From assembly GCA_934467415.1 (NCBI GenBank), contig CAKSLQ010000019.1, positions 1 to 9,923 on the forward strand: DNA of 9,923 nucleotides, written 5' to 3'. Under the pieces are notes generated by a model. The model was not told the DNA's origin. It saw nothing but the letters and a program-made list of their open reading frames with translations, and did no database searches. Below, piece by piece: positions 1 to 5,031 of the stretch (positions are counted from its first letter, which is position 1; each line of letters opens with the position of its first letter). Position numbers and translations under genes: made by a program. This DNA is from an uncultured Eubacteriales bacterium. Its GTDB lineage: Bacteria; Bacillota; Clostridia; Oscillospirales; CAG-272.

Positions 1-4
1 TATT

Positions 5-164
5 TGTTCAGTTTTGAGTGAACATTCACCATGTGAGGCAGGTACGCAAGTGCCTGCTTTTGCAGATTCTGCAAGGATTTGCTGCGGGACGTTTTCCCGG
101 TTTGCGCAGCAAACGGATGGTGTTCAGCCATCCGAGGGGAAACTCCCTTCGAACCGTAGGTTCG
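5..164. other. Chain of short hairpins upstream of tRNA-Lys (structured spacer)
   Basis: No gene is visible here. Consecutive inverted repeats fill the region: TGTTCA/TGAACA (5-10/19-24); GCAGGTAC/GTGCCTGC around a GCAA loop and followed by TTTT (about 36-60); TTGCAG/CTGCAA (60-74); TTTGCTGCG/CGCAGCAAA (78-86/105-113) enclosing a GGGA/TCCC hairpin; CGGATGG/CCATCCG (114-120/128-134); AGGGG/CTCCCT-like (135-148); and CGAACC/GGTTCG (150-164). The hairpin at 36-60 with its T-run resembles an intrinsic terminator of an upstream RNA. The GTTCAGTTTTGAG-type box at 6-18 resembles motifs I recall from Firmicutes rRNA operon spacers, so an rRNA operon may lie just left of the window. That is inference. 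I see no clear promoter in front of the tRNA. Confidence 0.45.
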
Positions 165-169
165 TATAT

Positions 170-245
170 GCACCTTTAGCTCAGTTGGTAGAGCAACTGA
201 CTCTTAATCAGTGGGTCCCGGGTTCGAATCCCTGAAGGTGCACCA
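170..245 (+). tRNA. tRNA-Lys (anticodon CTT), CCA encoded
   Basis: The gene is 76 nt long with a complete cloverleaf. The acceptor stem GCACCTT (170-176) pairs with AAGGTGC (235-241), the discriminator is A242 and CCA is encoded at 243-245. The D arm is GCTC/GAGC. The anticodon stem ACTGA (196-200) pairs with TCAGT (208-212) around loop CTCTTAA, which gives anticodon CTT at 203-205, reading AAG (Lys). The T arm holds GGTTCGAATCC. No promoter of its own is obvious, so it is probably processed from a longer transcript. A very strong terminator begins inside the CCA end. Confidence 0.97.
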
Positions 246-285
246 AAAGAAAGACCTCCATCATTGATGGAGGTCTTTCTTTTGG
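243..285 (+). terminator. Intrinsic terminator of the tRNA-Lys transcript
   Basis: This is a perfect 21-bp inverted repeat (243-263 against 265-285) with essentially no spacer, so 3-5 central bases must form the loop. The 3' arm ends in CTTTCTTTTGG, giving the T-rich tail. The 5' arm begins with the encoded CCA of the tRNA, so the tRNA 3' end is part of the hairpin until processing. The A-rich 5' arm suggests it could also act on the minus strand. Confidence 0.85.
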
Positions 286-310
286 TATCATAGTTCCCGA
301 TTCGAACCCC

Positions 311-332
311 TCCAAAGCCTTCGGGCTTTGGA
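311..332. other. UUCG-capped 9-bp hairpin in intergenic region
   Basis: TCCAAAGCC (311-319) pairs perfectly with GGCTTTGGA (324-332) around a TTCG tetraloop, an unusually stable small RNA or DNA hairpin. There is no T-run after it, so it is not a classical terminator. It lies in the gene-free stretch 286-570, which otherwise holds scattered ATTCGAACC-like motifs (around 299-308 and 361-369) and repeat copy 1. Confidence 0.5.
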
Positions 333-391
333 CATGCTTTGCGCTCTGCCGCAGCTCCGCATTCGAACCTCATCCCGGCGCAAAGCGGGTT

Positions 392-522
392 CTGAATCCC
401 TGATACGACAAGCCTTTTTCTTTCCCTATCTTATCTTCCCGGCGGGAGGCAGACGGCGCCCTACCGTTTGTGCGTACCTTTTGCACATTGCGCGCGGGTC
501 GTCGAGGGCGCCGCCCCCTACC
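392..522. repeat. Intergenic repeat, copy 1 (~130 bp; pair with 1162-1294)
   Basis: Positions 392-414 are identical to 1162-1184 (23 bp). After a diverged stretch, 440-522 matches 1212-1294 at roughly 90% by eye. Inside is the 8-bp inverted repeat GGCGCCCT (455-462)/AGGGCGCC (505-512). A sub-unit starting CTACCG at 461 recurs imperfectly at 518, a period of 57 bp, and the second sub-unit runs on to about 566, almost to the stop codon of the regulator gene. No long frame with a ribosome site is present. It looks like a dispersed non-coding repeat of the genome. Confidence 0.75.
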
Positions 523-570
523 GTTTGTGCGTGCCTTTTACATGGTGCGCATGGGTCTCCATGGAGTTTT

Positions 571-813
571 TCAAACATCAAACAGCGTGTTCATATCCAC
601 GCCGAGCACGGCGGCGACGGCGCGCAGCTCATAATCGGTGATCTGCCGCCGACGGCATTCCAGCTTGGAGACGCCGGTCTGCGTAATATCGCATCCATAC
701 ACTTGCAGGCGCGCGACAAAATCTTTCTGTGAAAGACCGCGCGCATTTCGCAGCGCGGCAATGCGTTCGCCCAGCAAATTTGCATCACCCGGCGGCAGTT
801 GTCGCGTTTTCAT
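571..813 (-). CDS. XRE-family helix-turn-helix transcriptional regulator (80 aa)
   Basis: This small single-domain DNA-binding protein has an XRE/Cro-C1-type fold spanning about residues 14-78. Residues 26-39 (GLSQKDFVARLQVY) form the first helices of the HTH, residues 43-52 (ITQTGVSKLE) the recognition helix region, and residues 58-78 (ITDYELRAVAAVLGVDMNTLF) the closing helices. There is no sensor or dimerisation domain, so DNA binding is the only function that can be read. The ATG start at 813-811 is supported by GGAGGA at 821-826 with 7-nt spacing. It is divergent from a second small regulator at 930. A perfect palindrome, TTGCAT-TAT-ATGCAA (843-857), overlaps its likely -10 box, which suggests autoregulation. 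Its targets are unknown; a phage-type Cro/CI role is possible but unproven. Confidence 0.88.
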   Translation of the reverse strand: MKTRQLPPGDANLLGERIAALRNARGLSQKDFVARLQVYGCDITQTGVSKLECRRRQITDYELRAVAAVLGVDMNTLFDV

Positions 814-842
814 TGCATCGTCCTCCGATTTTCTGAGATTAC

Positions 843-857
843 TTGCATTATATGCAA
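843..857 (-). promoter_or_regulatory. Palindrome overlapping the -10 of the minus-strand regulator gene
   Basis: TTGCAT (843-848) and ATGCAA (852-857) are perfect inverted arms around TAT. On the minus strand the complement of 847-852 reads TATAAT, a perfect -10 about 33 bases before the start codon. No good -35 sits 16-18 bp upstream. Read as a weak promoter plus operator. Confidence 0.5.
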
Positions 858-865
858 AAATCGGA

Positions 866-894
866 TTGACATTATTCCAAATTAGAATTATAAT
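866..894 (+). promoter_or_regulatory. Consensus sigma-A promoter for the plus-strand regulator
   Basis: TTGACA (866-871) and TATAAT (889-894) are separated by exactly 17 bp, a full match to the vegetative promoter consensus. Transcription should start near 901, leaving a leader of about 29 nt before the ATG at 930. Confidence 0.88.
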
Positions 895-919
895 TAAAAT
901 AATTCCAAAGAAGAATTAT
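874..919 (+). promoter_or_regulatory. Two near-identical 18-bp operator-like sites
   Basis: Site 1 (874-891, ATTCCAAATTAGAATTAT) and site 2 (902-919, ATTCCAAAGAAGAATTAT) agree at 16 of 18 positions and lie 28 bp apart. Each has an inverted AATTC/GAATT-type core (7-bp spacer). Site 1 fills the gap between the -35 and -10 boxes and site 2 runs from about +1 to the ribosome site. A repressor bound to both would block initiation. Which of the two neighbouring regulators binds cannot be read from the sequence. Confidence 0.7.
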
Positions 920-929
920 GGAGGTTGCA

Positions 930-1145
930 ATGGTTTTGCCGGAGTTGCGAAATTTACGGCTTTCTGCCGGGAAAACGGTGCAGGAATTGGCGCAGGTATT
1001 GAATGTGGATGAAATGTATTATCTGCTGTATGAGCGAAATGCGGATTGCATGCCTTTTGATGCGCTGCTGAAGCTGGCAGCCATTTACGGTGTGCCGCCG
1101 CGGGAGCTTTATCGGGGCGCATATATGCCGACGCTTTTTTCGTAA
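930..1145 (+). CDS. Small XRE-like helix-turn-helix protein (71 aa)
   Basis: The protein is a compact XRE-like domain and nothing else. Residues 3-13 form helix 1, residues 16-26 (TVQELAQVLNV) the first HTH helix, residues 27-37 the recognition region ending in YER (34-36), and residues 42-62 (PFDALLKLAAIYGVPPRELYR) the last helices. The start at 930 is preferred because GGAGG (920-924) lies 5 nt upstream; the in-frame ATG at 918 has no ribosome site and lies inside operator site 2. It is transcribed from a consensus promoter overlaid by two operator-like repeats and is divergent from another small regulator, with 116 bp between the starts. The arrangement resembles a phage CI/Cro-type pair, but no phage genes are nearby. 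The recognition helix is unusual (DEMYYLLYER), so sequence specificity cannot be guessed. Confidence 0.78.
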   Translation: MVLPELRNLRLSAGKTVQELAQVLNVDEMYYLLYERNADCMPFDALLKLAAIYGVPPRELYRGAYMPTLFS

Positions 1146-1161
1146 GGGCGTTCGCATGCCG

Positions 1162-1294
1162 CTGAATCCCTGATACGACAAGCCGCTTTCTTCTGCATTC
1201 ATCTAAACTAACGGCGGGAGGCAGACGGCGCCCTACGGGTTTGTGCGATCTTTTGCACATGGCGCGCGGGTCGTCGAGGGCGCCGACCCCTACC
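1162..1294. repeat. Intergenic repeat, copy 2 (~130 bp; pair with 392-522)
   Basis: This copy has the same orientation and parts as copy 1: the identical 23-bp block at 1162-1184, then a conserved segment from 1212 to 1294 with GGCGCCCT (1227-1234)/AGGGCGCC (1277-1284) at the same spacing. The 57-bp sub-unit period is also kept (CTACGG at 1233, CTACCG at 1290). The two copies are 770 bp apart and bracket the divergent regulator pair. With the thrS terminator, this repeat fills the gene-free stretch 1146-1409. Confidence 0.75.
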
Positions 1295-1342
1295 GGGATG
1301 GTGCGAGATTTGCGCATGGTGCGTGGCGGGGGAGACAAAACA

Positions 1343-1374
1343 AAAAGGCGCATTGCCGGAGCGATGCGCCTTTT
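1343..1374 (-). terminator. Intrinsic terminator of thrS
   Basis: AAAAGGCGCAT (1343-1353) pairs perfectly with ATGCGCCTTTT (1364-1374), an 11-bp stem. Read on the minus strand the hairpin is followed by TTTTTGTTTTG. It lies 36 nt beyond the thrS stop codon. The A-rich 5' arm makes it potentially bidirectional, and it would also stop transcripts from the regulator side. Confidence 0.88.
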
Positions 1375-1409
1375 GTCCTCAAATTTTCGTGTTATACGTC
1401 TTTTTCGGT

Positions 1410-3350
1410 TTACACGTCCTTGCGGCGGGTGGCGATGTCATCCGCGGCCTTGGCGATGAAGTCGGAGACGGTCATCTCCACCGTCTTATCGTCTCTGCCG
1501 CGCACCGAAACGTGGCCGGAGGCCACTTCGTTGTCGCCGACGATGAGCATGTAGGGCAGCTTCTGCATCTTTGCATCGCGGATCTTGTAGCCGATGGTCT
1601 CGTTGCGGGCATCGACCTCGGAACGCATGTGCAGGGCGTCGAACTTCTTCTTCAGCTCGTTTGCATAGTCGAGGTGCGCGTCGGTGATCGGCAGGATGCG
1701 GATCTGCATCGGGGCGATCCACATCGGCAGCGCGCCGGCGTACTTCTCGAGCATCAGCGCGAGCGTGCGCTCGTAGCAGCCCATCGAGGTGCGGTGAATG
1801 ATGTAGGGCGTCTTCTGCGTGCCGTCGCTGTCGGTGTATTCCATGCCGAACTTCTTGGCGAGCAGCAGGTCGATCTGGATGGTGACCAGCGTGTCCTCCT
1901 TGCCGTGGACGTTCTTCATCTGAATATCCAGCTTCGGGCCGTAGAAGGCGGCCTCGTCGATGCCGATGTCGTACTTGAGCCCGATGTCGTCGAGGATGCG
2001 GCCCATCAGAGTCTGCGCCTCGTCCCACTGCTCGGGCGTGCCTTCGTACTTGTCCTTGCGGTTCGGATCCCACTGCGAGAAGCGGAAGGTGCAGTCTTCC
2101 TTCAGACCGACGGCGTCCAGCATGTACATGGCGAGGTCGAGGCAGTGCTTGAACTCATCCTCGAGCTGCTCGGGGCGGATGATGTAGTGCCCCTCGGAGA
2201 TGGTGAACTGGCGGACGCGGATGAGGCCGTGCATCTCGCCGGAATCCTCGTTGCGGAACAGCGTCGAGGTCTCGACGAGGCGCATCGGCAGATCGCGGTA
2301 GGAGCGCTTGCGGTTGAGGTAGACCTGGTACTGGAACGGGCAGGTCATCGGACGGAGGGCGAAGCATTCCTTCTCCTCGTCGTTCGGGTCGCCCATGACG
2401 AACATGCCGTCGAGGTAGTGATCCCAGTGGCCGGAAATGCGGTAGAGATCGCGCTTGGCCATCAGCGGCGTCTTGGTGAGCAGGCAGCCGCGGCGCTCCT
2501 CCTCGTCTTCGACGAAGCGCTGGAGCAGCTGGATCGTGCGCGCGCCCTTCGGCAGCAGGATCGGCAGACCCTGGCCGACGACGTCAACCGTGGTGAAGTA
2601 TTCGAGATCGCGGCCGATCTTGTTGTGATCGCGCTTCTTGGCATCCTCCACGGCGGTGAGGTACGCGGTCAGCTCCTCCTTCTTCGGGAACGCCGTGCCG
2701 TACACGCGCTTGAGCATCTTGTTCTTACTGTTGCCCTCCCAGTATGCGCCGGTGCACTGGATCAGCTTGAACGCCTTGACCGCGCCGGTCGAGAACAGAT
2801 GCGGGCCCGCGCAGAGATCCACAAAGTCGCCCTGCTTGTAGAAGGAGATATCCTCGCCCTCGGGTACGCGGTCGATGAGCAGCACCTTGTAGGGCTCGTC
2901 CTTTTCCTCCATCAGCTTCTTTGCCTCGTCGCGGGGCAGGGTGAAGCGCTCGAGTCTCAGATTTTCCTTGACGATCTTCTTCATCTCCGCCTCGATGGCC
3001 GTCAGCATGGCGGCGTCGAAGGGCAGATCGCTGTCGAAGTCGTAGTAGAAGCCGTCGTCCACGGCGGGGCCGATGGTCAGCTTGACTTCGGGGTAGAGGC
3101 GCTTGACCGCCTGCGCCAGAATGTGGGACGCGGTGTGGCGGAAGACCTTCTTGCCTTCCTTGTCTTCAAAGGTGTGCAGCGTGACATCGCTGTCGGCGGT
3201 GAGCGGGGTCGTCAGACCGACGAGCTCGCCGTTTACAGTGGCCGCGAGCACCTCGCGGCTGATGACTTCGGCGGCGGCGGCCGCGTCGTAGACGGTTGTA
3301 CCCGCCTCGACCGAGACCTGCCTGCCGTCGGCAAATTTGATGTTCAGCAT
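1410..3350 (-). CDS. thrS: Threonyl-tRNA synthetase
   Basis: The 646-aa protein charges tRNA-Thr with threonine and has the full family architecture. A TGS domain covers about 1-60. The N2 editing domain holds the HxxxH site (H72, H76) and CAGPH (180-184). The class II catalytic core runs from about 240 to 540: motif 2 is FRNEDSGEMHGLIRVRQFT (365-383), and probable zinc ligands are C337, H374 and H519. The anticodon-binding domain is about 545-646. The ATG is supported by AGGAGGA (3358-3364), 7 nt upstream. Several core motifs differ from the E. coli form: CPFQYQVY instead of CPGHM-type, RQFT instead of RGFT, and HRTSMGCYER instead of the HRAILGSLER-type motif. This marks a distinct ThrRS subgroup, and the probable metal ligands are kept. 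Only 71 bp separate it from the upstream DUF362 gene, with no clear promoter between, so expression probably depends on the Thr T-box near 5001-5205. Confidence 0.97.
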   Translation of the reverse strand: MLNIKFADGRQVSVEAGTTVYDAAAAAEVISREVLAATVNGELVGLTTPLTADSDVTLHTFEDKEGKKVFRHTASHILAQAVKRLYPEVKLTIGPAVDDGFYYDFDSDLPFDAAMLTAIEAEMKKIVKENLRLERFTLPRDEAKKLMEEKDEPYKVLLIDRVPEGEDISFYKQGDFVDLCAGPHLFSTGAVKAFKLIQCTGAYWEGNSKNKMLKRVYGTAFPKKEELTAYLTAVEDAKKRDHNKIGRDLEYFTTVDVVGQGLPILLPKGARTIQLLQRFVEDEEERRGCLLTKTPLMAKRDLYRISGHWDHYLDGMFVMGDPNDEEKECFALRPMTCPFQYQVYLNRKRSYRDLPMRLVETSTLFRNEDSGEMHGLIRVRQFTISEGHYIIRPEQLEDEFKHCLDLAMYMLDAVGLKEDCTFRFSQWDPNRKDKYEGTPEQWDEAQTLMGRILDDIGLKYDIGIDEAAFYGPKLDIQMKNVHGKEDTLVTIQIDLLLAKKFGMEYTDSDGTQKTPYIIHRTSMGCYERTLALMLEKYAGALPMWIAPMQIRILPITDAHLDYANELKKKFDALHMRSEVDARNETIGYKIRDAKMQKLPYMLIVGDNEVASGHVSVRGRDDKTVEMTVSDFIAKAADDIATRRKDV

Positions 3351-3421
3351 AGTGGATTCCTCCTGTATGTGTATATTTTTGAAATTGCAGTTGTGCCTCC
3401 CGCGTGGGGAAGCCTTGATTG

Positions 3422-4582
3422 TTACACCTTAAATTTCACATCCGCGATCTTGGTCAGCGGGTTGCGGTAATTGTAGATGGCTTTCTTCGGGCACATCTCC
3501 TGACAGCAGTAGCAGCGGATGCACTTTTCATAGTCGTAGACCGGCGGCTTGCCGTCTTTGGCAAAATGGAGCGCGCCGCCCTCGACGGGGCAGCTCTTGA
3601 CGCAGACGCCGCAGCGCACGCACTTCTTTGCGTCGATTTTCGGGCGCTGCTCGAGCAGGCGGCGGAACGGGCGGAGCTGCTTGATCTCGCCCTTGTCGGC
3701 GCGGCCGCGGTAGACGTCGAAATGCGGGTTGCCGTATTTCTGCCGTGCTTCGTCCACGGTGAGCACGCCGTCCCCGGTGACGACCTCGATCTTCGCGGGA
3801 TCGCCCTCGCCCACGCCGTATTTTGCGCCGATCACGTTGGTCGGCACCAGCGCGGGATCGAGATACACCAGCGCCGCGAACACGGTGTCCAGCGCGACCG
3901 GATCGGTCGAGGCGAGGATCACCTGCATCGGTGTCGGTGTGCCGGACTGCGGGCCGTTGCCCTCCATGGCCACCACGCCGTCCATGATGTGCAGACGCGG
4001 GCGGAGCATCCGGTTGAGGTCGGCGAGCATACAGGCAAAGCGCTCGGCGTTCGGGAACTTCACATGGCAGGCGCCCTTGTTCAGCCCGAAGACGCAGCCG
4101 AACAGGTTCTTCTGCGCGCCGGTGATGCGCTCGAGCATGTGCGTCTTCATCTTGCAGATGTTGACGATGGCGTCGAAGGCGGGAACCTCGTTGGCGAGGA
4201 TGAATTCCTTCGCCGTCCGCCCGGCCGGGAAGGGGACGGTTTTGCCGCCCGAGAAGTCCGCGGTGCGGACGCCGAGCGCCGCGGCCGCCCCGGCAATGCC
4301 GCAGGATACGGCGGCCGCCTCGGTTGAGCCGTGGCCGGGGGAATCGCCGTAGGCGAGGTCGGCGCAGCCGTGCGCCTTGAGGTATTTCGCGGCCGCGGCA
4401 AACACGGCGGGGTGCGTGGTGACCGCGCCGTCGGCCGCTGCTTTGGTGAGCAGGTTGGGCTTGAGCAGAATCTTCTCGCCGGGGGCAAACAGCGTATCTG
4501 CGCCGATAAGGTCGAGCGCCGCCGCCACGGCGGCATCGGCGCCCTTGTAGGATGTGCAGTGGATCAGCGCGACCCGCGCCAT
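3422..4582 (-). CDS. DUF362 domain protein with C-terminal 2x[4Fe-4S] ferredoxin domain
   Basis: The 386-aa protein has two parts. The N-terminal DUF362 domain (about 1-270) shows KPNLL (41-45), GDSPG (79-83), KMKTH (144-148), GAQKNLFG (155-162) and DGVVAMEGNGP (201-211). The C-terminal bacterial-type ferredoxin domain has cluster 1 cysteines C321, C324, C327 and C331 and cluster 2 cysteines C354, C357, C360 and C364. No signal peptide or membrane segment is seen, so it should be cytosolic. The biochemical role of DUF362 is not established; electron transfer is inferred from the clusters. The start at 4582 is chosen because GGAGGTGA (4588-4595) lies 5 nt upstream and DUF362 similarity begins there. 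An open frame extends to 4819 but only by reading through non-coding repeats. The gene lies between the Thr T-box leader and thrS on the same strand, so it may be co-expressed with thrS under threonine starvation. Confidence 0.9.
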   Translation of the reverse strand: MARVALIHCTSYKGADAAVAAALDLIGADTLFAPGEKILLKPNLLTKAAADGAVTTHPAVFAAAAKYLKAHGCADLAYGDSPGHGSTEAAAVSCGIAGAAAALGVRTADFSGGKTVPFPAGRTAKEFILANEVPAFDAIVNICKMKTHMLERITGAQKNLFGCVFGLNKGACHVKFPNAERFACMLADLNRMLRPRLHIMDGVVAMEGNGPQSGTPTPMQVILASTDPVALDTVFAALVYLDPALVPTNVIGAKYGVGEGDPAKIEVVTGDGVLTVDEARQKYGNPHFDVYRGRADKGEIKQLRPFRRLLEQRPKIDAKKCVRCGVCVKSCPVEGGALHFAKDGKPPVYDYEKCIRCYCCQEMCPKKAIYNYRNPLTKIADVKFKV

Positions 4583-4632
4583 GAACGTCACCTCCGGGAG
4601 GGGAATTGAGAAAAGTGGGGGGATGGGGCAAT

Positions 4633-4745
4633 GCCTCCCTTGTGCAAAGGGAGGTGCCGTCGATAGACGGCGGAGGGATTGTTGCAAAGCCAAGGAACAA
4701 CCCCTCAGGCGTGTTCCACGCCAGCTCCCCTTGCACAGGGGAGCC
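4633..4745. repeat. Palindromic MITE-like repeat element 1
   Basis: The left half has hairpin CCTCCCTT/AAGGGAGG (4634-4641/4647-4654), then GCCGTC/GACGGC (4656-4661/4666-4671), then GAGGGATTGTT (4673-4683). The right half is the same order inverted: AACAACCCCTC (4696-4706), GGCGTG/CACGCC (4708-4713/4717-4722), and GCTCCCC/GGGGAGC (4724-4730/4738-4744). The element is therefore a ~113-bp imperfect inverted repeat whose arms each carry two hairpins. No coding capacity is seen. Confidence 0.75.
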
Positions 4746-4786
4746 GAAAAGCCGTACAGCTCACCCCTTGCACAGGGGAGCCGAAA
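4727..4786. repeat. Two exact 23-bp direct repeats, 37 bp apart
   Basis: 4727-4749 is identical to 4764-4786. Each contains CCCC-TTGCACA-GGGG, the terminal hairpin of element 1. The second copy looks like a duplicated element end. With only two units and an internal palindrome this is not a CRISPR array. Confidence 0.8.
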
Positions 4787-4820
4787 CACGCACCAACCAA
4801 GATTGCACAAATCTATCAAT

Positions 4821-4961
4821 GCCTCCTCCTGACGGGGGAGGTGGCGGCGTCAGCCGCCGGAGGGAGAGATAACGAAAGAGCGAAAACAGCGCACAAATGT
4901 TGCTGCACGGTATCTCTCTATCAGTCGCCATTCGGCGACAGCTTCCTCGTCAGAGGAAGCC
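4821..4961. repeat. Palindromic MITE-like repeat element 2
   Basis: The layout is the same as element 1. The left half has an imperfect CCTCC/GGAGG hairpin (4822-4841), then GGCGGC/GCCGCC (4843-4848/4853-4858), then GAGAGATA (4864-4871). The right half is inverted: TATCTCTC (4911-4918), GTCGCC/GGCGAC (4924-4929/4934-4939), and GCTTCCTC/GAGGAAGC (4941-4948/4953-4960). The internal sequence differs from element 1 while the structure is kept. Both elements begin directly after CAAT. Confidence 0.7.
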
Positions 4962-5000
4962 TATGTTACATCGGTAAGGATGTTAGCTGTCCGCTCCAAA

Positions 5001-5031
5001 ACAAAAACCCCGACGGCATATGCCGTCGGGG
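5001..5031 (-). terminator. T-box leader terminator (24-bp palindrome)
   Basis: CCCCGACGGCA (5008-5018) and TGCCGTCGGGG (5021-5031) form a perfect 24-bp palindrome with the central TA. On the minus strand it is followed by TTTTTGTTTT. It competes with the T-box antiterminator, which uses the CCCG at its promoter-proximal edge. It probably also ends transcripts from the mgsA-like operon, because no other terminator is seen after that gene. Confidence 0.9.

Noticed and set aside
176..373. Minus-strand frame across the tRNA with a GIRTRDPLIKSQ-type peptide
   Set aside because: It is the antisense translation of the tRNA-Lys gene, a familiar false protein in databases, and it lacks a convincing ribosome site.
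557..571. CTCCATGGAG followed by TTTTT as a terminator
   Set aside because: The palindrome leaves at most a 3-bp stem with a loop, too weak for an intrinsic terminator.
918..929. Upstream ATG (918) for the plus-strand regulator
   Set aside because: It has no ribosome site and lies in operator site 2; the ATG at 930 has GGAGG at ideal spacing.
3385..3421. Hairpin GCTTCCC/GGGAGGC (minus strand) between DUF362 and thrS as a terminator or promoter
   Set aside because: The 7-bp stem is not followed by a T-run, and no -35/-10 pair of quality is present, so the two genes are read as co-transcribed.
1323..3470. 715-codon plus-strand open frame
   Set aside because: It is antisense to thrS, arising from GC-rich third positions; it has low-complexity composition, no recognisable domain and no ribosome site.
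4727..4786. Possible CRISPR array
   Set aside because: There are only two units, they overlap a palindromic element, and no cas genes or further spacers are present.
4583..4819. N-terminal extension of the DUF362 protein to an upstream ATG
   Set aside because: The extra residues are translated palindromic repeats; a strong GGAGGTGA site and the start of family similarity support 4582.
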